Of a stretch of 64,000 nucleotides of DNA, positions 34,801 to 42,626 are shown in pieces. The notes under the pieces were generated by a model. It did not search any database, was not told the origin of the DNA, and was given only the letters and a program-made list of their open reading frames with translations. Location of the stretch: the NCBI GenBank assembly GCA_964412555.1, contig CAYPPG010000013.1:62001-126000 (forward strand). Direction: 5' to 3'. A program made the position numbers and the translations under genes. Every line of letters starts with the position of its first letter. Within the stretch, counting starts at the first letter, position 1. Source of the DNA: CAYPPG01 sp964412555 (GTDB lineage Bacteria; Hinthialibacterota; Hinthialibacteria; Hinthialibacterales; Hinthialibacteraceae).

Positions 34801-36399
34801 CGTCATTCGACGCCAGGAGTGACTCTGATTTCTCCACCGCCGCATCATGATATCTATTCCATCGAAGATTTGGCGCAGTTGATATATGATCTAAAAAATT
34901 CAAATCCGGCCGCTCGAATTTCAGTGAAACTTGTTTCCGAAATCGGTGTAGGAACAGTAGCCGCCGGTGTTTCGAAAGGCCATTCCGATCATGTCCTGAT
35001 CAGCGGGCATGACGGCGGAACCGGCGCATCTCCCTTGTCTTCCATCAAGCATGCCGGCTTGCCGTGGGAACTGGGTCTTTCGGAGGCGCAACAGATTTTG
35101 GTCGCCAACGATCTGCGCGGGCGAATTGTCGTCCAAACCGACGGGCAAATAAAAACCGGCCGCGATGTAGCCATCGCTGCATTGTTGGGAGCGGAAGAAT
35201 TTGGTTTCTCGACAGCGCCGTTAGTGGCATCTGGCTGTATCATGATGCGCAAGTGCCATCTCAATACCTGTCCGGTGGGAGTTGCGACCCAGAATCCGGA
35301 ACTGCGGGAAAAGTTTGAGGGAAAACCCGAACATGTCATCAATTACTTTTTCTTCGTCGCGGAAGAAGTACGGGAAATCATGGCTCAACTGGGCATCCGC
35401 AAAATGGATGACATGATCGGCCGCGTCGAGTATTTGAGACCGAAAGAGAATATCGATCATTGGAAAGCCAAAACACTCGATCTTTCTGCGGTTCTATTCA
35501 AGCCCGATGTTCCGTTTGCCATTCGCTGCGTTCAAAAGCAGGATCATGGATTGGATAAGGCGCTTGATCAGGAATTATTGAAATTGGCCAAGGATGCCAT
35601 CGAAAAACAAAAACCGGTGGAGATCAATCTACCGATCCGCAATATCAACCGAACGGCCTGTACAATCTTGAGCCAAGAGATCGCGAAACGCTATGGATTG
35701 AAAGGCCTGCCGGAAGACACGATTCGAATTCATTTTACCGGATCGGCCGGACAGAGTTTTGCGGGATTTTTGGCGAACGGCATATCCATCACGGTCGAAG
35801 GGGATGCCAATGACTATACGGGCAAAGGGATGTCCGGCGGGCGCGTGGTGATCTATCCGTCCAAACAATCTTCTTTTGTACCAGAAGAAAATATATTGAT
35901 CGGCAATGTCGTTTTGTATGGAGCGACAAGCGGGGAATGTTATTTCCGTGGCATGGCCGGCGAACGGTTCTGTGTCCGGAACAGCGGTGCACGAGCGGTG
36001 GTGGAAGGAGTCGGCGATCATGGATGCGAATATATGACCGGTGGACGCGCGGTAATCTTGGGGCCGACCGGGCGCAATTTTGCGGCGGGAATGAGCGGCG
36101 GAATCGCATATGTTTACGATCCGGATCAGACATTTGAGAACCGCTGCAACCCCGGGATGGTCGATTTGGAACCGGTTACGGAACCGGAATCGGTGAAAGA
36201 GCTGCGTGAGATGATTCAGCGACATTTTGTGTTCACCGAAAGTGCGGTTGCCGAGAAAATTTTACATAATTGGGATCAGGCTCTTACGCAATTCGTCAAA
36301 GTCATGCCGAGAGAATATCGGCGAATTCTGATGGAGCGAGCGGAAAAAGAGCGTTCGGAAGCGGGGATAGAATTGCAAGAGGTCAGTACTCATGGGTAA
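31843..36399 (+). CDS. gltB: Glutamate synthase (NADPH), large subunit
   Basis: 1518 residues, normal length. It moves the amide nitrogen of glutamine to 2-oxoglutarate, giving two glutamates. The N-terminal amidotransferase nucleophile is Cys22 in EHDNCGVGF, after a 21-residue propeptide. HRGACGCDPDTGDGAG and HNGEINTLRGN are glutaminase blocks. The FMN/synthase domain (about 800-1200) has SGEGGEDP and AQGAKPGEGGQLPG; the 3Fe-4S cysteines are C-x5-C-x4-C in SGCIMMRKCHLNTCPVG (near 1130-1144). The C-terminal GXGXG beta-helix domain has SGGRVVIYP. It overlaps gltD by 8 bases, so the two subunits are co-translated. Confidence 0.97.
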   Translation: MTLGRLPQKFGLYDPSMEHDNCGVGFVADIKGKKSHEIIEKGLTVLKHLTHRGACGCDPDTGDGAGLLLQLPDEFFRKECDPLPFDLPAYGEYGVGVVFLPKENEKREWCQNLLENTITEEGQRVLGWRDVPNDDTAIGYIARDVKPVIRQIFVAKNPQIKEQAQFEQKLYVIRKVVENKVREFAEEAGYFYIPSLSCKTVVYKGLLIAHQIKQFYPDLGDPMMKSALALIHQRYSTNTFPTWDLAQPFRYLAHNGEINTLRGNVNWMHARESLFESELFGDDIRKICPVTTPGASDSAILDNALELLVMSGRSLQHSMLMLIPEAWSGHESMSREKIDFYEYHSCMMEPWDGPASVAFTDGSSIGAVLDRNGLRPSRYVVTKDDFVVMASEVGVLEIEPENVKLKGRLQPGRMFLIDTEQGRIIDDKELKHDLASRQPYGPWLKENRLQLEDIPTPPSASIMEEKIPLPQRQQAFGYTLEDLKILIQPMVNNGQEPVGSMGNDAPLAVLSNRPQLLYNYFKQLFAQVTNPPIDPIREELVMSLVNYVGSEQNLLDETPQHCHMLKLAQPILTNEELDKLKSVKVGKLKTITLKSLFKAADGHEGLQNALEELCSKSSEAIENGVNIIILSDRGVDEEWAPIPALLANSAVHHHLIREGTRTQVGLVLETGEPREVMHFALLIGYGAGAINPYLALETAAQLVEEGKAEEGIDAKQAQKNFVKAINKGLLKVFSKMGISTLQSYRGAQIFEAVGLGPNMIEKYFTGTPSRIGGLELDIVAKETSMRHEYAFPQPPAYHPDLDEGGAYQWRRDGEYHMINPESVSRLQHSVRIKSFQTFKEFSRVINDENKRRATIRSLLDFNFQPNPIPIEDVEPAAEIVKRFVTGAMSFGSLSKEAHENLALAMNHLGGKSNSGEGGEDPERFKPLPDGRSRRSAIKQVASGRFGVTIEYLVNADELQIKMAQGAKPGEGGQLPGFKVDEVIARVRHSTPGVTLISPPPHHDIYSIEDLAQLIYDLKNSNPAARISVKLVSEIGVGTVAAGVSKGHSDHVLISGHDGGTGASPLSSIKHAGLPWELGLSEAQQILVANDLRGRIVVQTDGQIKTGRDVAIAALLGAEEFGFSTAPLVASGCIMMRKCHLNTCPVGVATQNPELREKFEGKPEHVINYFFFVAEEVREIMAQLGIRKMDDMIGRVEYLRPKENIDHWKAKTLDLSAVLFKPDVPFAIRCVQKQDHGLDKALDQELLKLAKDAIEKQKPVEINLPIRNINRTACTILSQEIAKRYGLKGLPEDTIRIHFTGSAGQSFAGFLANGISITVEGDANDYTGKGMSGGRVVIYPSKQSSFVPEENILIGNVVLYGATSGECYFRGMAGERFCVRNSGARAVVEGVGDHGCEYMTGGRAVILGPTGRNFAAGMSGGIAYVYDPDQTFENRCNPGMVDLEPVTEPESVKELREMIQRHFVFTESAVAEKILHNWDQALTQFVKVMPREYRRILMERAEKERSEAGIELQEVSTHG

Positions 36400-37831
36400 G
36401 AATACAGGATTTTTGGAAATACAACGGGAAATCCCGGTCGATCAAGAGACCAAGGAACGCATCAAGCATTATCACGAGTTTCACAGCAATCTTCCGGTTG
36501 AACGGTTGCAGGCTCAAGGAGCGCGCTGTATGGACTGCGGTATTCCCTTCTGCCATTGGGGATGTCCGTTAGGGAATATTATTCCTGACTGGAACGATAT
36601 GGTGTATCGCAACCAGTGGAAAGAGGCTATCGACCGGCTTCACAAAACCAATAATTTCCCGGAATTCACAGGCCGTGTCTGTCCGGCGCCCTGTGAAGCG
36701 TCCTGTGTGCTTGCCATCAATAACGATGCGGTCACGATCAAGGAGATCGAGCGGAATATCATCGATTATGCCTTCCAGCAAGGATGGGTGAAACCGCAGC
36801 CGCCGACGAAACACACCGGCAAGAAAGTGGCGGTCGTCGGTTCCGGTCCGGCCGGGATGGCGGCGGCGCAACAGTTGGCGCGCGCGGGGCATTCCGTCGT
36901 TCTCTTTGAAAAAGCGAATCGCATCGGGGGGCTTTTACGATACGGGATTCCCGATTTCAAGATGGAAAAACATCTCATCGATCGCCGGATGAACCAGATG
37001 CGGGTGGAAGGTGTCGAATTCCGGACGAATGTCGATGTGGGCAAAGATATTACTGTCGAAGAATTGAAGAAAAATTTTGACGCTGTCGTTCTCACCGGAG
37101 GAGCGATGAAACCGCGTGATCTCCCCGTGGAGGGGCGTGATTTGAAGGGGATTCATTTCGCGATGGATTTCCTGACTCAGCAAAACAAACGCAATGCCGG
37201 CGACCGGATTCCGGAAGATGAGAGCATCACGGCGACTGGAAAAAGGGTCGTTGTGATCGGGGGTGGAGACACAGGTTCCGATTGTGTGGGAACTTATCAT
37301 CGGCAGGGAGCACTGAGCGTGCATCAGTTCGAAATTATGCCGAAGCCACCGAATGATCATGACCCAAGCAATCCCTGGCCGCATTGGCCTATGATTCTGC
37401 GTACTTCGTCTTCTCATGAAGAAGGCGGCGAACGGGATTGGCAGGTCAACACGAAGCGGTTCAGCGGAGACAAATTCGGCAATGTAAAGAAACTGCATTG
37501 CATTCGGGTCGAACTGGATACGGGGGAAAATGGCCGGCCGTATTTCAAGGAGATTCCCGGTTCCGAATTCGAAGTGGACGCCGATTTGGTCTTGTTGGCG
37601 ATGGGATTTACCGGACCGGTGCAAGAAGGTGTTCTTAGTGATTTCGAAGTTGAGTTTACAGAACGGGGGGCTGTGCGGGTGGATGAAAATTATATGAGCA
37701 GTGTGCCGGGGGTGTTTTGTGCGGGGGATATGAGCCGGGGAGCTTCGCTCGTTGTGTGGGCGATATGGGAAGGACGGCAGGCGGCAAAGGGGGTGGATCA
37801 GTATTTGATGGGGGAGACACAGTTGGTGTAA
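36392..37831 (+). CDS. gltD: Glutamate synthase (NADPH), small subunit
   Basis: 479 residues. It takes electrons from NAD(P)H and passes them through FAD and Fe-S clusters to GltB. N-terminal cluster cysteines are in CMDCGIPFCHWGCPLGN and RVCPAPCEASC. The FAD dinucleotide fold is VAVVGSGPAGMAAAQQLARA; the NAD(P) fold is VVVIGGGDTGSDCVG; the C-terminal block is VFCAGDMSRGASLVVWAI. Length is normal. The start ATG (36392) is inside the end of gltB with AGAGGT upstream. It completes the ammonium-assimilation unit; no glnA is adjacent. Confidence 0.97.
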   Translation: MGKNTGFLEIQREIPVDQETKERIKHYHEFHSNLPVERLQAQGARCMDCGIPFCHWGCPLGNIIPDWNDMVYRNQWKEAIDRLHKTNNFPEFTGRVCPAPCEASCVLAINNDAVTIKEIERNIIDYAFQQGWVKPQPPTKHTGKKVAVVGSGPAGMAAAQQLARAGHSVVLFEKANRIGGLLRYGIPDFKMEKHLIDRRMNQMRVEGVEFRTNVDVGKDITVEELKKNFDAVVLTGGAMKPRDLPVEGRDLKGIHFAMDFLTQQNKRNAGDRIPEDESITATGKRVVVIGGGDTGSDCVGTYHRQGALSVHQFEIMPKPPNDHDPSNPWPHWPMILRTSSSHEEGGERDWQVNTKRFSGDKFGNVKKLHCIRVELDTGENGRPYFKEIPGSEFEVDADLVLLAMGFTGPVQEGVLSDFEVEFTERGAVRVDENYMSSVPGVFCAGDMSRGASLVVWAIWEGRQAAKGVDQYLMGETQLV

Positions 37832-37843
37832 GTTACTAATACA

Positions 37844-37870
37844 GGCGGGCAAGGATGCCCGCGCTCCGAC
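37844..37870. repeat. Palindromic spacer repeat, GCGGGCA-AGGA-TGCCCGC type
   Basis: Seven-base-pair hairpin with AGGA loop followed by GCTCCGAC. A near-identical element with compensating changes in both arms (GCGGCCA/TGGCCGC, same GCTCCGA tail) lies at 63219-63244. It follows gltD, but without a T-run. Confidence 0.65.
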
Positions 37871-37891
37871 AAAGTAAAATTCGAAGAGTAT

Positions 37892-38821
37892 TTATTCTGT
37901 TTTCGAGCCAGCGAGTCGGAAGCCTCCGGTGTGTTGTTTTCGTTCGGGGGGAAACTTGCCTCGGTCTGCGCTACGCATAAATTTGTACTCTCCCATCCAG
38001 GAGGCGCCGCGGAATACTTTTTCTTTCCCAGTTTCCGGTCCTTTGGGATCGGTTACATCCTGTTCCGGATAAGTGCCGTACCAATCCGAGCACCATTCCC
38101 ATACATTGCCGTGCATGTCATAGAGTCCCCACGGATTGGGTTTCAGTTGGCCGACCGGATGCAAGTTCGCTTCGGAGTTATTGCGAAACCAGGCATATTC
38201 TTCCATTTGTTCTTCCGTGATATTTTCGCCGATATAGGTGGCTGTTGTGGTTCCGGCGCGGCAGGCGTATTCCCATTCCGCTTCGGTGGGCAGGCGGAAA
38301 CGGATTTCGTCTTGTTGCTCATTCAATTTTTGAATGTAGGCCTGGGCTTCGTGCCAGCTGACACGATTGACCGGTAAATTATCGCCTTTTTGGGTAGAGG
38401 GATTTTCTTCCATCAAAGCCAGCCATTGCGCTTGAGTAACTTCGTATTTCCCGATGTAGTAATCGTTAGTAAGAGTGACGGTATGAACCGGTGATTCATT
38501 CTCTTCGTGAAATTCTTCGGTTGGCGGGCTCCCCATTTGGAATTTGCCGGCGGGGATTTCAACCAAAATGATAGGAACCGCACCTTCCGCCAGGTTGGGA
38601 AGCGGAACGAGTATTTCATTTTCTTTAACAGTTGGTTGTTCAGCCGGAGTTGCTTCTTGCGGTTGTGTTTCGGGTTCTTCTTGAACAGGGGTCGATTCCG
38701 GTTGAGTGGTTGGAGCCTGGGTGACTTGTTGTTCTTCTTGTTGTGGCCCACATGATTCGATGATGCAGAGTATCAACACGGACAGAATGCATGCAAACAA
38801 TTGCGGCCATTTTCGTTTCAT
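37892..38821 (-). CDS. FGE/SUMF1-fold lipoprotein without catalytic cysteines
   Basis: 309 residues. Lipoprotein-like signal with Cys24 (IIESC), then a low-complexity Gln/Glu/Pro/Thr linker (about 25-75), then the formylglycine-generating-enzyme fold (about 80-305): IPAGKFQMGSP, NDYYIGKYEVTQAQW, RLPTEAEWEYACRAGT, WGLYDMHGNVWEWCSDWYG, RGASW. Active FGE enzymes carry two cysteines after the RGGSW block; this protein has none there (RGASWMGEYKFMRSADRGKF). So it does not make formylglycine by the usual chemistry and is better seen as a C-lectin/FGE-fold binding lipoprotein. The ATG follows AAGGAG. The sulfatase at 63333 needs formylglycine, so a real FGE or anSME must be elsewhere. Confidence 0.8.
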   Translation of the reverse strand: MKRKWPQLFACILSVLILCIIESCGPQQEEQQVTQAPTTQPESTPVQEEPETQPQEATPAEQPTVKENEILVPLPNLAEGAVPIILVEIPAGKFQMGSPPTEEFHEENESPVHTVTLTNDYYIGKYEVTQAQWLALMEENPSTQKGDNLPVNRVSWHEAQAYIQKLNEQQDEIRFRLPTEAEWEYACRAGTTTATYIGENITEEQMEEYAWFRNNSEANLHPVGQLKPNPWGLYDMHGNVWEWCSDWYGTYPEQDVTDPKGPETGKEKVFRGASWMGEYKFMRSADRGKFPPERKQHTGGFRLAGSKTE

Positions 38822-39013
38822 CCTATTTTCTCCTTTTGATTTGGTATCACGCCTTAATTGTATATTGTCAACTTTCCGGAGGGGATTGTCTATGGGAGTT
38901 TTCAGAAAACATCATGGGTGTTGAAAAGGTTATTAGGCGCACCTATGCGTGTGTTATTGGGGAATGATTGAGAAGAATCTTTCTTGGGTGTTTCGTTTTG
39001 ACTGCGACTTAGA

Positions 39014-39126
39014 CGCAAGGGCAGATAAAACTTGCCCTTGCTACCCGGGCAAGGGGAGATGATACTTGCCTTGCTATCCGGTTAAGAAAAATCCAAGGGG
39101 CAGATGAAACTTGGCCTTGCTGCCCG
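39014..39126. repeat. Three tandem copies of a 33-35-base hairpin unit (family D)
   Basis: Copies at about 39014-39048, 39047-39080 and 39093-39126; each reads like CAAGGGCAGATAAAACTTG followed by CCCTTGCTACCCG. Arms CAAGGGCA and TTGCCCTTG can pair. The same hairpin core (CAAGGGTAGACTTCGCTTAC) is part of the 95-base repeat at 42306-42570. The rest of the 38822-39211 spacer shows no gene. Confidence 0.6.
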
Positions 39127-39211
39127 ATCTTGTTGTTTTGATCCTTGGTGAGGTGTTGACCTTTGATTGTTTTTTTGTACCCCTTGAGGATTCAATACGA
39201 AAATTATTTTA

Positions 39212-39478
39212 GTTGGGCGCCCAACGGAGGGCGGCGACTACTTATTTGAACCTGCGGTGCCGAGGCGGAAGACGCACGCGGTCTTGCTGCGGCTTTTCCG
39301 TTTAGATACCTTTTCGCCAACGGGAAAACCGGTTTCGGTAGAGCAGGATAGTCCGTAGTTTGGACGGACAGTGAGAATACATCTCGATGCTCTCAGTTTT
39401 TTTAGGCTGTAGTTTTTTCCTGGGATTCATACCCCAGGATACCTGATGTCGCCCATTCTGGGCTTTTTATAACAGCCT
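39212..39478 (+). ncRNA. Candidate structured RNA of unknown class
   Basis: GC-richer island in a 1.1-kb region without genes. Visible pairings on the plus strand: a 14-base palindrome GTTGGGCGCCCAAC (39212-39225); a hairpin AAGAC...GTCTT near 39269-39285; GTCCG/CGGAC near 39351-39368; TGAGA/TCTCA near 39371-39395 followed by TTTTTTTT; and a three-way junction with AGGCTGT (39404-39410) pairing ACAGCCT (39472-39478), enclosing CCTGGG/CCCAGG (39419-39438) and GCCCA/TGGGC (39451-39463). The last inner hairpin is followed by CTTTTTAT like an intrinsic terminator. It does not match tmRNA, 6S RNA, SRP RNA or RNase P by eye. Promoter not identified. Confidence 0.35.
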
Positions 39479-39863
39479 GTGGAAATCCTTGTTGGCCGCT
39501 GAACCGGGGCGGGTTGCAGGGAGATTACCATATTCCTGCGGTTTGGATTTCCTTGTTGTAGTCTTGGTTCGGTTGTAACGAATCTCGGCCGAGAAAATGT
39601 TACTTTCCTCTACTAATAGTGATAGTACCGCATTATTCGGCGATTATTATTGAGGATGAAATTTTTTTGAGTGGATAAGTTTAGGATATTGAGGGAGTTA
39701 AAAAGCGAAGCCCTGTTTTTTTTTTATGATAGATTTTTGCGACGGTGCGGAAAAGTGTATCACTTCTATCAGGCTCAATTGGAATATGAAATTTAGTGAG
39801 AATAGAGGGGGAAAAGATGGAAGACTGAAATTGTATATAGAGACGATTTCGGTTGAGAAAATG

Positions 39864-39894
39864 AAAAGGCTGCGCCGAAGCGCAGCCTTTTTTT
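39864..39894. terminator. Strong bidirectional intrinsic terminator
   Basis: Stem AAAAGGCTGCGC (39864-39875), CGAA tetraloop, arm GCGCAGCCTTTT (39880-39891), followed by T-rich sequence on the plus strand and TTTT on the minus strand. It lies 27 bases after the stop of the minus-strand gene ending at 39921, which it should terminate. Confidence 0.85.
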
Positions 39895-39920
39895 CGTTGT
39901 TATCCGAGGAAACGTTTGGT

Positions 39921-41262
39921 TTAGAAAACGCTCCAATCACCGATTGCGGTTTCTGAAGGAACCGCGATTCTGAAATTGTCCACAAAAATGCTACGTCCGG
40001 CTTCGGCGGCATCTTGATTCGTAACAAGGATGATTTGGAACCAACCATTGTCGCCTAACGCATCGATGTGTTCTTCCAGCCGGAAAGGCCAGGCAATAGA
40101 TTTCCATTGGCCGATGAATTCTTCTGAGTTGATAGCACGCTCGCCATATGAATCCCAGCTGTTCACCTGTTCCAACGGATTGCCGTCTGGGTCTTCGCCA
40201 CCGGATTGGACAACTGGATTGAAGAGCAACCAAGAACCGGTAAATTCTTCACTCACTCGTACATCCATGACGAGATCAATGGCTTCGTCCCAACGGTCCG
40301 TAGCACCTTTTGCATCCGTGGTTTGCGCTTGCATAATCCATCCTTCACCAAGGATGATTTCCATATAATTCGATCCTTCACTGGGAGTTATATCACCGAT
40401 TCCGATATAGGCTTCTCCGTTCGAAGCCTGCCATCCAACGGGGGCGGCGTTTGCGCCTTCTTCATCGAATGAATAGACAGTGATATATTCCAGTTCAGCG
40501 GGGAATTCGGCTGGTCTCGAAGCATAGATTTGGTCGATATAACAAACACCAGAAGAGGCTTCCGAACCGGGATTGAAGGAAAGGTTAATACCTGTCATGG
40601 CGGATAAATCCTCTTGCGAGGAACTGGAATCGATTTCCCAAACGTATTCAACCCATTCGCCGGCAACATCTGCAGGTTTGACCTTATATCCCAAGGCGAC
40701 TTCAATGTTGCCATCCAAAGACAAACGGAGTTCATATCCACCATCGGAATCCTCTTGGGCTTCCGGTAGAAAGTACACCCACATATGGATATAGCGCATG
40801 CCGGAAATATCCACCGGTTCGGGGAAATCCAAATCGGCCCATCCGTATGCATTTGAATCGGTTTGCCGTTTCGGTTATAGGTGCCGTGTTGATAGACGCC
40901 GCCCATCGTATAAATCTCGCCGAAGGAATGGAGGCCGTTGCTGGGATCGAAATCCCATAATCTTGCCCCATAGGGCCATTGGAATTGGGAGCCGGTGCTG
41001 TCCAGCGCATCGGGGCCGATGGAGCTCAATAAATATGTTCCGCGGGTTTGCGCGTTGATAAAATTGGGGACGGCAATGGCGGCGAGGATGCCGATGATGG
41101 ACGGGAGACTTGAAACCTCTCCGTTTTTCGCATCGTAATCTACGGCTAACCACCATATTTGCGTAGATCCACCATGGTTGGTTACAACAACATTTGTGGC
41201 TCCAGCCATACCAATAAACACTTTTAAAGTAAACCCAAGAAAAACCAATTCATATATTTCAT
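39921..41262 (-). pseudogene. Disrupted secreted carbohydrate-binding-like protein with inserted pilin fragment
   Basis: The natural start appears to be ATG 41262 (GGAGGG five bases upstream): MKYMNWFFLGLL, then TAA at 41226-41224. One base out of frame the signal continues as LKVFIGMAGATNVVVTNHGG and IWWLAVDYDAKNGEVSSL. The reading then runs into pseudopilin sequence (listed separately, about 40866-41103). The original protein resumes in another frame at about 40874: TDSNAYGWADLDFPEPVDIS, with an open 303-codon run from 40832 to 39921 holding two beta-sandwich-like halves (RYIHMWVYFLPEAQ, FNPGSEASSGVCYIDQIY; WMVQ-type second half with SIFVDNFRIAVP). It ends AIGDWSVF, the Trp-x-x-aromatic tail. 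Two frame breaks make it non-functional as it stands, unless the sequence is misassembled here. Confidence 0.6.
40866..41103 (-). pseudogene. Internally deleted pseudopilin fragment inside another gene
   Basis: Reads SIIGILAAIAVPNFINAQTR, the N-terminal helix of the pseudopilin family but without leader, cut site or the FTLIE block. It then jumps to YLLSSIGPDALDSTGSQ and GLHSFGEIYTMGGV, which match the C-terminal end of the intact pseudopilin at 27957-28622 (IGPDADWQS, VSFGDIIYRTGEG). About 100 middle residues are missing. Flanking reading frames belong to a different secreted protein, so this piece has been moved or recombined into it. Confidence 0.6.
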
Positions 41263-41368
41263 TTTTTCCCTCCCATTCACCTGTCAATATTTGGTCATAC
41301 CAAATATAGAATCATACATCCCAATGAATGTCAAGAAAAAAAGTGGATTGGCGAATGTTTAGTCAATT

Positions 41369-42055
41369 TTAGCCGTTCATATTCGGACATCCGATTACAA
41401 GGATATATATCAGATTTTCCTCTTCGGGAATATTGAGCGCTTGTTGATGATGGCGGTCCAAGATCGAGCCGTTGGGGACGCCGCCCAATCCAAGCGCGAC
41501 GGCTTGAAGTAGGAGATTTTGTGCGGCATGGCCTGCTTCGAGGTAGACATAGGGGATGGCGTTTTTACCGTATTCCTTGATGGTACGTTCGAAGATAGTA
41601 GTGAAGAGGAAGACGCATTTGGATTCTTGCATCATTCTTGGACCTAAATTCGCTTTGGCGAGCGCTTGCTTCATATCGCCGGACATGGTTTTTACTACGG
41701 CATGCTCATTTGGGAGATAGTGATAGATACCGGAAGGTTTGATCACATAGAGTTCCAGCGGGTAAGTCGCGCCGGCGGAGGGGCTGGTGCGATATTTTTT
41801 GTCTGGCCGGTTCACTCCCTGTGACGCCCATAAGAGTTGGCCGATTTGTTGCCAGTTGAGTTCTTGACCGCTGAAGGAACGGATGGATTGCCTTTTCCAG
41901 AGCACTTCTTCGAGCGAAAGAGTTCCTTTTTTTATTGGATTGGGGAGGATGATTTTGGTGCCTGTTTCTTCGGCATACACAATTCCTGCAATTGCAAGAA
42001 ATATCAGTACCATGAATATTCCCATCATTCTGAAAAAAAACATATTTCCGGCCAT
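41369..42055 (-). CDS. Exported SagB-type nitroreductase-fold oxidoreductase
   Basis: 228 residues from the ATG at 42055, preceded by AAAGGAG; an upstream in-frame TTG (42076) would place the site inside the gene. Signal peptide or anchor: MMGIFMVLIFLAIAGIVYA. The FMN-binding nitroreductase fold of the SagB/ThcOx group follows: LWKRQSIRSFSGQELNW, LLWASQGVNR, TSPSAGATYPLELYVI, YLEAGHAAQNLLLQAVALGL, VPNGSILD. SagB enzymes oxidise azolines in peptide toxins, but many stand-alone exported members have no known substrate. No cyclodehydratase or precursor peptide gene is nearby, so a RiPP role is not supported. Confidence 0.85.
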   Translation of the reverse strand: MAGNMFFFRMMGIFMVLIFLAIAGIVYAEETGTKIILPNPIKKGTLSLEEVLWKRQSIRSFSGQELNWQQIGQLLWASQGVNRPDKKYRTSPSAGATYPLELYVIKPSGIYHYLPNEHAVVKTMSGDMKQALAKANLGPRMMQESKCVFLFTTIFERTIKEYGKNAIPYVYLEAGHAAQNLLLQAVALGLGGVPNGSILDRHHQQALNIPEEENLIYILVIGCPNMNG

Positions 42056-42119
42056 TCCGCTGGCTCCTTTCTTCAAAACTTATTTTTTAACTGAAGTGTA
42101 TCTTACAGCTGAGAGGAGA

Positions 42120-42294
42120 TTGTCTGAATCGGGATGACCAGGATTCAAGGATGGACAGGATATTTCTTTTGATCTGTTCGAATAAATTTGACGGGGAATT
42201 CGAGTCCAATGATTGTTTTTTCGAATCGACATGAAATACGATCATGTATTTTATCCAGGAAATCCTAAAATCCTGGCCAATCCTGATTCAGACA
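42120..42294. repeat. Inverted pair of family C repeats
   Basis: TTGTCTGAATCGGGATGACC with CAGGATTCAAGGATGGACAG (42120-42161) and, in reverse orientation, ATCCAGGAAATCCT with CCAATCCTGATTCAGACA (42253-42294). The two copies face each other across about 90 bases. Related direct copies are at 11247-11286 and 12317-12344. Confidence 0.65.
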
Positions 42295-42305
42295 GCGAGA
42301 AGCCA

Positions 42306-42570
42306 GGGCAAGATGTCAGGTCTGCCGCGGTTGTGGGGCGTTATCGGGCAAGGGTAGACTTCGCTTACCCTTGCTACCCAGTGACGATATCGGGTATCAA
42401 GGGCAAGATGTCAGGTCTGCCGTGGTTGTGGAGCGTTATCGGGCAAGGGTAGACTTCGCTTACCCTTGCTACCCAGTGACGATATCGGGTATCAAGGGCA
42501 AGATGTCAGGTCTGCCGTGGTTGTGGAGCGTTATCGGGCAAAGGGTAGATTTCGCTTACCCTTGCAATCC
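42306..42570. repeat. 95-base tandem repeat, about 2.8 copies
   Basis: Units start at 42306, 42401 and 42496 (each opening GGGCAAGATGTCAGGTCTGC), exactly 95 bases apart; the first two are almost identical and the third diverges after about 65 bases. Each unit contains a hairpin CAAGGGTA-GACTTCGC-TTACCCTTG, the family D core also present at 39014-39126. Open frames through it are a by-product. It sits between the SagB-type and GT2 genes, whose spacer has no other gene. Confidence 0.85.
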
Positions 42571-42626
42571 ATTCAGGCTACACTTCGGTTGAAATCATTC
42601 TATCGAAAAAGTGATGAGTTACTCTG

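Noticed and set aside
39205..39480. tmRNA, 6S RNA or SRP RNA
   Set aside because: Key conserved stretches of these RNAs are missing on both strands.
39698..40048. 116-codon minus-strand frame
   Set aside because: Runs through the strong terminator at 39864-39894 and the end of another gene; no homology seen.
42213..42592. Repetitive open frames over the tandem repeat
   Set aside because: Created by the 95-base repeat (not a multiple of three, so the reading frame shifts between units); no start signals.
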